DNA from: Marsupella aquatica
Taxonomy: Eukaryota > Marchantiophyta
Length of the DNA: 64,000 nt
Assembly: GCA_973895155.1 (NCBI GenBank)
Contig: OZ316893.1
Span: 23,622,001 to 23,686,000, forward strand
Direction of reading: 5' to 3'
Shown: positions 44,134-55,839 of the stretch, piece by piece
Position numbering within the stretch: position 1 is the first letter of the stretch
Layout: each line of letters begins with the position of its first letter
Notes under the pieces: generated by a model
What the model was told of the DNA's origin: nothing
What the model saw: the letters and a program-made list of their open reading frames with translations, nothing else
Database searches by the model: none
Position numbers and translations under genes: made by a program

Positions 44134-47100
44134 TTGCACCCTTCGTCCGTTCGCACGTCCAGCCCATTATTAATAATGCTGGGGGCCCAGGGTGAATTGC
44201 CTCCCATTGTGGGAATGCAGTCCAAAGGATCTAGACTTCGTGACATGGACCGTGCCAAAGATTGTTACATTTGGACCAGGATTTTTTCGACGACCGTAAA
44301 CGTGCAACCAAAGAAACACTGGGAGTTTGGTAAAGTCAGTTGTACTGGGTTCGTCGAGTGCAGGAACAAATCTTGTGAATATTTTTTGCGAAAGAAGAGA
44401 TGCAATTCTAAAGCGTGGGCTGGTACCCCTAAGCTTAGTGGTCAGCATGTGGTGGGTTCGCTCATTGAAGAGGGTGGTATAGTATGTCACTACTGTGAAA
44501 AGATTCCTTTTTGTGTGGACTCTTGCCCTGCTTGCTTGTTCTATATGTATCCACAGGTCCTACTTGATACAGCAACCTGTAGTCACATGTCTCGGCTCGC
44601 GGTACATATAGGTGAACATAATCATCCAAGTAGAAAAGTTTTCTCGAGGAGTGCTGAAAAGATGGCTGAGGACTTAATAAAAAGAAATCACGAAGCTAAT
44701 CCTCTTGCGAAACCGGCTGGGATTTTGAATTCGGCGACTGGTTTGCTTGTGAAAGCTCTTTGCGAGAACGTTGACGACATCGTAGATATTGAAGAAACCG
44801 AAATTTGGAAGTCTCTCATGGTTCTATCTACTCCTCAGAAATTTGCGTCCCTTTGTCGCAGCGTTCGAATGGACCAGGCTGGTCGTGGTGAGTTAGATTT
44901 CCTAGCTCAAATGCAAAGGTCAAATAATATTTCTTTTCTCCAAAGGTATCTTCTTCCGGGTCAGGGTTGTTTAGCAGATCGTCCCCACATATTCAAAATG
45001 TCAGTGAATGGTCATGGATCTGGTGTAGATCTTTTACGTCAGATGCAACCTGGCGGAAGACTGGAAGGGGCTTGGGTGAGTTTTGATGTCATGAAGCGAG
45101 TGACAACCGACTGGTTTACTTTTAGTGCACACGTTTACGATCACAACTTTCGAGCTCTTTGTACAATATTCACATGCGAACTAAAAGCTGAAGACACAGA
45201 GTCCTTTGAGAAGGCATGGAGAATTATGATAGAGGTTTGTAAGGAAAATGGGTTACATGAGGTTACCATTCAAGGTTTTATGGCCGACAATGCTCAGGCT
45301 GGATGGATTGCCGTTCGCAATGTCTTTTTTGGGGGTCACCTAGACCCTGAACGTGAACGCTCCGATGCATTCCACTTTTACCAGTCTTTCCATCGACATT
45401 CCACCGAGGGAGTACTCGAGGGTAGGCAACCTGAAATCTAAGACTATGGGAGAAATTGCGAAATGCTCCATCATTTGTTGCTGCGTACCGAGTTTCTAGG
45501 GAGATTGTGTTATGGTGGCAAGCAGGCAACTGTGTTCCAGGGAAACTGATGATGTTGCAGAGTTGGATATCATGGTGGGTCGTTCGATGGCGTCAGTGGG
45601 GGAATTTCATTCGCGTGGTAAGTTTTATCAATGCTTACAATAGTCACTTCGCCAGGTTTTTTACCAGCGCCTGGCGCTGCTTTTAACTGTACAGATGCCA
45701 ACATTATATTATTACATCATACACAATGCTAGCGCCTGGCGCTGCTTTAAACTGTACAGAGAACTTTGCCACATTGATGACTTATGAACACTTGATAATA
45801 CCAACATTACCGTAATATATATTATATACATTGCTAGCGCCTGGCCCTGCTTTAACAAATTGACTAAAGTTGGTCTGGATTCACTTCATTGCAGAGCAAA
45901 AGCGCAGAAGAAGGTGCCCTCATTCCAAACTGTACAGGTTCTGAGTCAAGGCACGCTTCAATGAAAGCATGGGCAACCAAAAAAATGGTGGGCCTCTTCG
46001 AAGCATGCGAAGTTGATCAAAATCAGGCTATATCTCAAGTTGCAGGTTACAGTGCATATCGGAAAGGACTCAATAGAGGGAAGGGGCCAACTATCTGGGA
46101 TTGGCATTCCGTTCGGCAGACCAAGCAGGTTCACCCAAGTTATTCGAAGAAGCCACTAACATGATTCTTTCCAACTCTGCCGATTTTGATCTGGGTAGGA
46201 ATTCTTCTCTGAATGGAGATATTGTCACCAAATTGGTTAAGAGGAAGGGACTTGCAACTGGGATTGTCTCGCCACAAGACTCCCATCGGCATGACACCAT
46301 TCTCATCACTACCCCAAATACTCAAGGATTCAAACGGAAGAATCTCAACAAGACTGAGTTCACTTCCATTCCCACCAATGTAGTAGATCCTGTAGTAGAC
46401 CTCTGCGGGAGTGACACTTCAACAAGTGAAAGCGATTCCCTTGCGAACACCCCTGAAGCCACGAGGGAAACAACATCATCTCAACAACCACGCAGTGCCC
46501 CCGCTGTGGTTCAACGTTTGCCGACAGAATCAGCTCCATTGGAAATGGACGTTCCAAGAGGAAGCTGGCATTTGAGACGGACGGCCAAATATGGGGCAAG
46601 GCCACAGTGTAATGGGACCTTGCATGGAAATTCTGACAGAGATGAGTGTCGAAATCGTGTCAAGAAAATAGGGTTGCATTCTGCTGCCGATGTTGTCGGC
46701 ATTGTTGTCAGCGGACATCGGATTTTCAGAGGAACTCCCATTGCCGAAATGATATGGTTCTGCCCAAACAGCACATGCTACAAGAGCCGCCCGCGTCGTG
46801 GTGTTGAACGCCTTCCTCCTGTACCGGACATCCTGCCAGTTGTGAAAGGAATAAACCTCTTGCCTGGCGAGATAGAGTACCTTCAAGCGTAGGGAGTCTC
46901 TATGGTCCAAATAGCTCCGCCCTCTCGAACTCGAACTGCACCATTTGCATTCGACTTGAGAATCAATGTTAACACATTTCCAGAGAAAATCAATTTTTCG
47001 GAGCCCAACGTGCGCCTTCGTAGCAGGAATGGGAGGAACTCCAGACCTCGCTCTAATCTAACTGTGGCTCATAGTAAACGAATGGAGTCGGCTCAAAAAG

Positions 47101-47420
47101 AAGCTATGACTCTGGATGGAGAGTGGGATGTGATTAGTGGAATTGCTTATGGGAAACAATTCAGAATACGGACTCACGAGAACCTTCGATCGCCAAACAC
47201 TTACTTTGTCCAAATGTGCATCTTCCCTACTTGTTCCTGTGAGGATTTCTTCCGTCGTCATTCCCGCGGCAAGCCGTATATGCCCTGTAAACATTTGTAC
47301 TGGGTGTTCATAAATGTCTTCAAGTTTCATGTAGAGGAGTCTACCCTGTGTAGCCAGCCGATTTTGACAGTTGGAGAAGTTAGACTTGTGTTGGAGAGGC
47401 ACAACGCAAATGGTTTATAG
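44134..47420 (+). pseudogene. MULE-type transposase with SWIM zinc finger (element A), decayed
   Basis: Frames 44134-45441, 45456-45620, 45893-46892 and 46902-47420 form one gene. The N-terminal part has a WRKY/GCM-like Cys-His pattern ending in IGEHNHPSRKVF. Then comes the MULE DDE core: WVSFDVMKRVTTDWFTFSAH, FTCELKAEDTESFEKAW, VTIQGFMADNAQAGW. The end has a SWIM finger, CSCEDFFRRH...MPCKH (C-x-C...C-x-H, 47232-47294). An intron at about 45621-45892 holds three palindromes. Damage: a one-base loss at about 45440 (PEI|LRLWEKLRN), a frame change near 46125, and an in-frame TAG at 46890-46892. A working relative would be needed for mobility. Confidence 0.75.
45621..45892. repeat. Intron of MULE transposase with three palindromes
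   Basis: CCAGCGCCTGGCGCTGC (45664-45680), GCTAGCGCCTGGCGCTGC (45728-45745) and GCTAGCGCCTGGCCCTGC (45833-45850). Each is followed by a TTTAA word; the first two also share AACTGTACAGA, so motif plus context has been duplicated. Confidence 0.8.
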
Positions 47421-47999
47421 AGGGACACGATTTATCCTTAACTGTCGTATTCCATAACGGATACTATGTTGTTTTGTCTTTAGTCAACGGATATTACTTT
47501 AGTTTTTTATGTGGTTTTGGTTAGCGTCGGGCACTGGTCAATAACTTATTTATAAAATTTTGTTTTTTGTGGTTATTGCCATTGGATGGTTCCATAAGCT
47601 TTTATTATCGTCCCATTATTCTGCGTACTTAATCCTTTGTTAGCGCCTGGCGCTAGTTTCACACTCTGCCTGACAGACCCCTATGTTTCCGATAACATAA
47701 TTCAGTCCACAACTGGCTTTGTGGTGGGTCCCACCTGAGCATACTCCATTCCTCCATGGGTATTATGGTTAGCCTTTTTTTAACCACACTAATGAAGTAT
47801 ATGAACTAAATGAAGCATTTAAAAGTGGACTGTTTAGAAATGTTGCTGTATTTAAACAACAGTGAATTGAATGACAACCCTTTTTTATCTATAATCTGAG
47901 CAAGTGACAATGGATTGGAACCTCTCCGAGAAACTATGAGCACACTTTTCCCTTAGATCTGACGTCGTGTCTTATGCCAGTAGGAATATTTTTAGCTTA
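47421..47999. other. 3' end of element A
   Basis: Two palindromes: TTAGCGTCGGGCACTGG (47521-47537) and TAGCGCCTGGCGCTAG (47641-47656). No gene. The right terminus of A lies somewhere after 47656; the CTTA at 47996-47999 is the target duplication of element C. Confidence 0.5.
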
Positions 48000-48559
48000 A
48001 ACAAGAAGCCTTAAATGATGAGTAACAAGCCCATACTTTAGGAACTCTAGCCAAAAAATCAGAAAAACAACGAAAAAGTCAAAAAAAGTGCAAAAATTAG
48101 CACCTATTTTAGAGAAAAAATATGGAGCGAACAAAATATGACATAAACTAGCTATGTTTTGACACCTAAAAATGACCAAATTCATCTGAAGTTACATTCC
48201 ACCAATAAATGATCTCAAATACAACACTATTATCTACAATGGTCTCACAATTACACGAGGTGTCTTTTGAAACAACAACTAAATCACCTCCAAAAGCCAT
48301 TGTCATTTAAAAACCAGAAAATAAATTACTACAACTTAACCTGATACACATTATTGTGAAAAGAAGACAAGGAGAATAGAAATGACACCATCTAATTGAA
48401 TTGAAACACAACCCACTAAGATAATATTAAACTACAAATTTCTCAAGAAACTTTAACCATGAATTCATGAATAAGTGGTAAAGGCATTTTGAAAATTTGT
48501 AAATTTTCAAGTTATCCATGTTTTTCAATGGTAATGTCACAAACAATAACTACTTTTCA

Positions 48560-51500
48560 TTACTCAGATCCAGAAGTCCTCAATTCTTGAAACGAAATAT
48601 CCCTAGATTTACCTCCTAGCGGGGTTCTAGTTGATCCATTCTCTTGTTCTTGCTCTTTCTCTTCTGCCAAAAATTCAGTCAATCGGATTTTGATTCGATC
48701 TACTGTCTTTTTGTACAATGTATCAGATTTTGTCAACATGAAGTTGTAAGCAAAAACAGTCGTTGAAGATAAATCAAGCTCTTGGTGAAACCATATTGGT
48801 TTCAAAGTTCCTTTCCCACGACCACTTTTCTTCTTTTCGTAGTTTAAGACTTCTGGTAAGTACTTGGCTTTCCAAGGATCTGACCCGGTTTTTGTAGCAT
48901 GCCATAAAACATAAATCATTTTTGGAATGTTGAACTCGTCGCGCTGGTCAATTCTTTCCACCTTGGCCACCCAAAATGTTTCCGATTCTTCTCCAGCAAC
49001 AGAAATATAAGTGTTGACTTCAAGATCCGAAAAGTCTCCTTCCATATTCTCCTTCTCTGCATCTATCTTTCCTTGATTCCGATAAGGACCCACGTATATA
49101 TCTCTGGTAGGTCCGTATACTCTCTCTTCAATTTCCTCTTCATTGACAAGGACTCTGGGAACTTCAGCAGCAACAGCAATCTCCCTTTGGGAGCGTGGCC
49201 ATTGAAAAGGGAAAATCAATGGTCTTTGATCAAGGAGCAAAGATTTATTCAATTCCCGTTGCTCTTCAAAAAACATTCTCCACCAGTTCACTTCCTCTTC
49301 TGAGAATAAAGTTTCAACTGCAAGTATTCCCTTTTGAATCTCATTTAACGAATCATCCATCTCCTTCAAAGTCATTCTTGAAGAACTAGACATATTTGGT
49401 TGAGTCCTTGTAACGTTCTTATCCCCCTTTTTGAAAAGGGGTAATCCGGGAGCACAACCCATCACCTTTTCTGGCTCCTCTTCCCTCAAAAATTTCATGC
49501 CTCCGTCAGGTTTCCAAGTTGAGTCCGTGGAAAACTTCTTCCCCCATTGGGTTGGAACTTGATTTTCCAACTTGTCAAATGCAAATTTGTACTGGTGGTG
49601 GAAGGTAACATTTTGAATCCTTTCAATGACTAAAGGTGGATCTGAGAAGGCATATTGACGGAAATCATATGTTTCCTTTAAAAGAGTGATATTTGGTTGG
49701 GGTTGATATGATTCACAAATAATATCACATAGGCTTTCGTATGTGAATGCCTTAAACCTTGCTAGTCGTTTAGAAAATCGACTGAACATTTGATCTATTT
49801 GGTCGTGTGTGTGTCCAACCAACAAGAATCCTAGTTTGATTTTCCGAAAAACCTTTCTTCGAATCAACATATGAAGATAGGCAAAGAGTAAATTATTTTT
49901 ATTTTCTCTACTGGTATTATCAAGTTGAAGATAGAGAACAGGCGGCAAGCCACCAGGCTTTTCTTCCCATTCGTGAAACACCCTTTGCAGGATTGTGACT
50001 GTCAAGTTTCCATCATTATGCAATACAGGATAATTAAGAAACACTCTTGAAAATAATGCACCATTGAAAACCAGGCATCCGACAACGTGCATTTGGATCA
50101 AACATGTTTCGTCCACCGATTTTGGGGGCCGCGGCCAATGAGGCAACCCTGTCTTCTTCTGATCCATCCCATCAATGACAACTCCCAAATATTTATCAGA
50201 ATTTGAAAAACATTTCTTACGATGCTTCGCGAGTTTCTCACGTTCTTTGGATTGTTGGTCTCTATGTTTTTGTAACATAATTTCCCCTCGCCCTGGAAAA
50301 ACAACTTGTTAGTTTCTTCAAAAAAAATTAGAAATCATGTGTTAAGCCATATTCTTGAAACAAAAACTTGTCAAACTTGTAAGTAACTTACTCTTTTCGG
50401 TCTCCGAGACAGCTTTGTCCCGAATTGATTTGAACTCCTCGCAATCCGCGCAAGCACTGAATCGATTGACTGGAGGAATCTTCACATGACCAAATTCTTG
50501 AACCCAAACTTTCAAGAATTGTCGATAGGATATTTTTGAAGATTCATCAATCTTGGCATAGTTGGAGTCGTAGATCTTCCATACCTCCAGCTTTGAATAA
50601 TTATCCGGTAAATGTGAAACTTCTTTATTTGGCAATGTTTCCACGCGTGTCTCAAAAAACGACCTAAGCCAACTGACCAAGACTAATCTTTTAACAGATG
50701 GAGGGCGTCCAACTGGTTTAGAATATCCTAAGTCTTGGTTGTCTAATTTCAAAATTCTATTTAATCTATGATTGCCAACGCAAAATATAAGCTTGAAAGC
50801 TTTCCGACAAATACTCTTTTGACCAAACGTGTAAGATATAGTCTGCCTCCCTCCTTCATTTCCGTCTCGCTTTATAAGCCACTGCAAAGATAAAGATCGA
50901 TCCTGAGATTTCTGCCTCAAAAATTTAGAACGCGCCTCACGAATTTCTTTTGGAGATAGACTTAGGAGACAATGACTCTGACAACAGTACTTACTATTTG
51001 TTTTCTTGATATCCTCCTCTTTCAACTTTGTTTCACACAAAGTGGCGTTGCTCGTACGTTTGTAACGACTAGATGCCACCGGAACATCATCATCCTCCCC
51101 ACTCTCCGAAGACTCGCTTTCATTCGATGATGAAATGGTCACCAACATTTGCTTCTGAACATGCCTAGATTCCAGACCTGCAGCCTTCGGAGATGGAGGC
51201 TCTTCCTTCACTCTATGCACCCTTGGAATACCTGGGCGTATTTCAGAAATCCCTCCATTACCGTGTAGGGACCCTTTCAATATTTTCCTAGGGTCCCTCT
51301 CCACCAGGTTGGTTTCCCTGTTTGAGTTTCCGTGACTTGATCCGCTCCCTGCCCCAACACCATGACTCCTAGGTAAAACTGAGGAACGCACATTAGAATT
51401 CTTTTCTGGAATACTTTTCAATAACTCTGGTCGTCTAGTTTCTTCCCTCATCCCCCTGTGAAATGTTTCCGACGTTGGCTTACCAAAGGTTTTACTTTTT

Positions 51501-51958
51501 GGCATTTGCTTCAGCCGCTGAACACTTTGGAGACTGCAAAAATCTCTGTCATTTTCCCCACTTAGTGCCTTCTTCGTCTTTCCAAATCCAGTCTTCATGA
51601 ATTCATGAGACCGTTTCCCAGACATCCAAATAGGCATTGAACCTTCCAGATTACTCCCCAATTTGTCCTTTGTTGGTGACAAAGGAGATACAACTTGACG
51701 TCCAGGGGGACCAATACTCTCCAAGGAGTCAGAGGAGCTCCCTGACCTCTCTTTACCACCGACCAATGATTTCTTCCCACTAATTGCAAGTCGTAAAGGA
51801 CTACGTTTTAACTTGCTCATAGGGGTGGGGGGTGGCATATCTAAAACAGTAGTTATTCCAGGGATATCTGGGCCAACCACTGTGCAGGGGCCATCCGGCA
51901 ATGAAACATCATCAGAAACTCCATCTGAATAATCATCTGATTCGTAACACGCCACCAT
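48560..51958 (-). CDS. Element C transposase-like protein (about 1,090 aa)
   Basis: Two exons, 51958-50392 and 50292-48560, joined in phase (SETEK|RRGEIMLQKHRDQ) across a 99-bp GT-AG intron. The first exon is Ser/Arg-rich, with FSACADCEEFKSIRDKAV at its end. The second has the presumed RNase H-like core: LGVVIDGMDQKK (Asp), VLYLQLDNTSRENKNNLLFA (Asp), and FLLVGHTHDQIDQMFSRFSK (His/Asp), a signature I know from uncharacterised 'DUF7869-like' proteins of algae, mosses and animals. The C terminus has a chromatin-reader-like TYISVAGEESETFWVAKVER. No stop interrupts either exon, so it may be functional. The start ATG at 51958 (MVACYESDD) fits a TE promoter further right. Confidence 0.65.
51594..51608. 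repeat. C-type palindrome inside the transposase exon
   Basis: TTCATGAATTCATGA, here coding for part of SHEFMKT. A further copy, CATGAATTCATGA (48458-48470), lies in the 3' flank of the gene, and TTCATGATTTCATGAA (55213-55228) lies in an intron of the methyltransferase gene. Confidence 0.7.
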
Positions 51959-52777
51959 TGGAAAAACTAGTGCAAATTGACAAGAAACTCAGAAAATCAG
52001 TAAAATCTAACAAATCTTCTCAAAATAATGACCAAGAGTCATGAATAAACGAGCCTATTTATAGTTTTTCACGGATTGTTGGGACTTTTTAACTTCAAAA
52101 ATATCAAATATTCATGAAATTTGCAAGCTTTTTCCCGTTAATACCCCGAAATATTCATGAATAATTGGCCCAAAAACATTGATTTATCATGATTTCGGGT
52201 TAATTTTACTAAGTCGCGCCTGATCCGTGATTAGTATGTATAACCAAGGAACACGGGGCAGCCCATTCATTTTCACTCAATGTCATTTGGATTTCCTTTG
52301 TAAAAGAGTGAAAAACAATCTCGCTGTCCAATTTCGTGCCATTTTCAGCACTCATCGGCGACGTGTCGCGAGTTGTCGCGGTCGCACTTCATTTCGACCC
52401 TGTTTTAGGTAGTAATTTAGGCCCTGGGTGATTTCTTCACGTCACCCCCCTCCGAACCCTATTTTAAATACCCTTCTGCATCACCGAGGTGTACAAGCAA
52501 AGAGAGAGGAGACTCCCTTCATGAATTCATGAAGGTCGGAGCGAGAGGGAGACTCCCTTCATGAATTCATGAAGGTCGGAGCGAGAGGGAGACTCCCTTC
52601 ATGAATTCATGATAGGAGTCCTGGGGTGGCCGAGAGCGTTGTTAGATCCGTAAGGACACGGTTTTAGTAACCATTTGTTGGCACATTCCTTGGTTCTGTG
52701 GCACTTTGTCTCGCAGGTTGGGGTTGAAGTGGACTGATTTTGTGGTATGTTCTCAGGTTTGAAGATCAGGCAAAAAC
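51959..52777. promoter_or_regulatory. Divergent promoter region of element C with 40-bp palindrome repeat
   Basis: Three tandem units of exactly 40 bp (52511-52612), each with CTTCATGAATTCATGAAG followed by GTCGGAGCGAGAGGGAGACT; the last is cut off after the palindrome. Half-palindromes TATTCATGAATAATTGG (52149-52165), TCATGAAAT (52108) and GTCATGAATAA (52036) precede them. The region separates the transposase ATG (51958) from the ParB-methyltransferase ATG (52778), as the palindromes of A do at 38341-38675. Confidence 0.8.
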
Positions 52778-55700
52778 ATGACAATGTCGCAGGAAGAGCT
52801 GGTGGATGACATCTTTTCGCGCCATCCTTTGACGGACTTCCACAACTCATCTTGGACGATTTCCTTAGGGACGGAAACATGGAAGAAGCCCTTCCTAATG
52901 CTGTGTGTATTTGAGGGGCTTCCATCGGGGGCATTAGGGTGGGTAAATTACGGCCGCATCGATGTATTTCGACGGGGCGACGAAGTTGTGAACATGTTGA
53001 TCACAACGAAGGAAACATCAACTTTGATTGTCGTGGATGTGGAGAGGTTTTCTGGAACGGCTGCCACCTGCTATCTCGATGAGGACATCGATAGCATCAT
53101 TGAGACTGTCAAGTCTCTTTCGAGTGAGGAACGTTACCACGACGTCGCGGGAAAGATTTCCGGTTTTGTGTTTGAATTTCACGCTAGCACTTTAAAGAGT
53201 GCAATCCGAAAATCAAGAGAGATTCTCCGGAAAAGGTCGGCAGAGAAGGGAGTAAGTCGTCCACCCAAATCTGGGGCTTCCGGTGTTCCTTCTGGATCGA
53301 GGCCTAGCATTTTACCCAATGATATTTTGACCGTGGTAGCGCCTACAACCTCCCGGGAAGCAGCAGCATCTGGAGGGGGATCTCAAGTTGGCAGATCATC
53401 CTAGGGAACGGCTTTGACTGGTGGGTCGGCACAAGGTACGACTGGAACTCGCATTTCTTCAAAGAAGCGACCTGCTATGACTCCTGAGCCTACCGAGCCC
53501 AATGCTACAAAGTCAAAAAAGAAGACTTTGGAGAAAATTCCAACGCATTTGGAGCAAAAGGCTCAATCAATGTCAATGGATGCACGGGTATTGTACCAGG
53601 AGGAGATTCTGGGAAGATGTGGTGTTCAAGAGGAGACCGTGACCGTTGACATTGGTCAACTTTACCCTCTAGTGAGAGAGAAGGCTGTGGGCTTGCCCAT
53701 TTACCAGGTCTGACACATCCAACCATATTTCTTGACCCAATTGACCTTGCGGATGAAGACTGTAGGTGCCAGTCCACTTGCAGCTCCGTTTGTCCTCTTG
53801 GTGGATCCGAAGGAGTGTGCTACTAGGCAAGACTTTGATTTTTCAAGGAAAGCTGATTACCATTATTATGTGATTGGGGGCAACCATTCAGCCTGTGCCA
53901 AAGCAGACCTTGCTCTTCAGTTCCCTAACAACAAGGCATTTCGGAGAGTGCAATCTTGGATATTTGCGGGATTGAGTGTGCAAGAGGCAAGAAACCTGGC
54001 GTGGAGTCACAATATTGATTCTGAATTTCGACAACAGATGACGACAATCCAGAGAGTAAATTATATTCACATGAGATTTATTGAGAATGGATTGTCGTCC
54101 AACCAGGATTTCAAGAAAGAGTGTGCTACTGAAATCAATCTCAAGGATTGGGGTGTACGAAAGGATGCTGAGGTTCTTAATGCCAATGATAACCTATTTC
54201 AGTTGGCATTCCGACAAGATCCTGTGTGGTCATTTGTGAGGCAGATTTGTGACAAGTGGGAGATGTGTGAGATCAAAGGTCAAAAAGGAGACAAAGGCAA
54301 GAAGAAAGTCTCTAAGTCTGGAGATGCCAAATTGCCTTATGAGGACATGAAATTAACAGAGTGGAGACACATGCAGGCCTTGAAAGATCCTGATATGATT
54401 TGCCCAGTGTTACAGAGAGTTCTTACTAAAGAACTCTCTTTACAGGAAATGGGTCACGAATTTACTCGACACAAATTTCAGATGCAGGTGCAGAAGGCCT
54501 TCCTCACGTGTCTACACAAGGAGAGTTGGTCAGGTTGTAAAACCAAGTACCCTGAGCATTGCACAGACAATGTGCTTAAGAATTTCGTACCTGTTTTCCA
54601 GACATGGGTAAGATTCTGTCACCTTTCTTCGAATGATTGTTTGAATTCATTTAATATTTGGAATCCTTGTTTCTAATTCTACAGTTCCTTTTTGTAGAAA
54701 GATACCACCTCCCGGAAAAAGAAGGGAGATGAGGAAGGCAAAGATCTCAAGTCATTCCCGGACAAATTCAATGCGCATATTGTGCAAGCCCAAAATTGGC
54801 TATCCATGAAGACTTCTAGTCGGCAAACCCAAGAGGGGGAACTTCATCCAAATTCGTTTGAGCATCCAGAGTTTGGTGATGTGCACTATGATATTTTTAC
54901 TCATGATGCTCAGCGATTACATGAGGTGGTTCCGGGTCGGGCTTACACATTAGCTTTAGTGGATATTCCCTACGGGTTTGCATTGCCTGGATGTCTTCAT
55001 GAAGACACTATTGGATGGGGAACTGAGGAGATCACAAAAATGGTCCAATCGTTCAAGGTGGCTACTACTGCAAAGTTGTGGCGTATTATCATTCACCACA
55101 GCCTTGACCAATATGAGGCCATCAAGACCGTTTTGAAAGCGGAGTGTAATGGAGGGTTCCAGAATTGTGTGTGGTAAGAAATATTTGTTTTTGAAAAAAA
55201 CAACTATTAGTTATTCATGATTTCATGAACCATGTTTCTCAGTTTAAATAACTCCTTGACTTTTTGTGACTTTTCAGGGTTAAGGATAATGTGAAGAATG
55301 CTGGTGGACCAAGATTGAACAACAACTTTGAGTGCTTTACAATTGGCTTTCACAGCCAGGATGGTAAACGGTCATTGGAGCACTTCAATTTTGACACAAA
55401 TGAATCAAGGAACAATGTGGTTGTATGCGCAGCTGTGACTAAGAAGCTGAAACACAACGGGGATAACAAGGCAGTGAATGTTTATCAGAAACCACGTGCA
55501 TTGTTAGATTGGGAAGTGAGTCATTTTAGTCAGGTTGGAGACTGGGTTTTGGATATTTGTTCAGGATCAGGGACTGGGACAACCTCCTCCTGGGCCATGG
55601 GGAGACATTGCGTTGCCATTGAGATTGACGAGCGACAGAGCAGTGTGTTGAAAGGGAGGATTCTCAACCTTGCAGATAACATTGAAGAGGAAGACAGACA

Positions 55701-55839
55701 GGGGGAGATGGATGAGGAGAGTGAGGAAGACATTCCTCAGGCCGGAGAGGATAGCGTGGTTGACGATGCCACAATTGTTCCAGAATTGACGACAGGGACT
55801 TCCGGAACCGAGGAAGGGGAAGCGGTCCCTTTGGATTAG
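52778..55839 (+). CDS. ParB-like/amino-methyltransferase fusion of element C
   Basis: Exons 52778-54607, 54698-55173 and 55278-55839, all with GT-AG borders and in-phase joins (TW|KDTTSRKKK; NCV-W-VKDN), about 955 codons. Residues 1-150 form an unknown N-terminal domain; then a Lys/Ser linker; ParB-like motif YYVIGGNHSACAKADL (about 365-380); a helical part; motif IV DIPYGF (699-704); motif I DICSGSGTGTTSSWAMGRHC (from 861) followed by VAIEID; acidic tail. The order IV then I is that of beta-class N4-cytosine/N6-adenine DNA methylases. Two in-frame stops, TAG (53402-53404) and TGA (53711-53713), lie in one continuous frame before the ParB-like motif, so this copy may be partly disabled. Bacterial-type domain pairing in an intron-containing eukaryotic TE gene. 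Confidence 0.75.

Larger units (their letters stand above)
11100..47990. mobile_element. Element A: composite MULE with ParB-MTase-like gene
   Basis: Element A comprises a minus-strand ParB-like/methyltransferase-like gene (38025 to about 17308, maybe to 16911) and a plus-strand MULE transposase gene (38935-47420), transcribed divergently. About 21 palindromes related to TAGCGCCTGGCGCTA lie in its introns, intergenic parts and flanks from 11371 to 47656. Removing the CACTA, B and two F insertions leaves roughly 12 kb. Exact ends are not established: the left end lies between about 11060 and 11200 and the right between 47660 and 47999. All internal insertions have target-site duplications, so their nesting in A is firm. 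Confidence 0.7.

Noticed and set aside
23403-53713. Reassigned UAG/UGA codons (in-frame TAG at 23405-23403, 46890, 53402, TGA at 53711)
   Set aside because: The helicase, F and D genes themselves end at TAG, and copy comparison shows TAG replacing TGG as well as CAG and TGA replacing CGA, so decay explains the stops better than a variant code.
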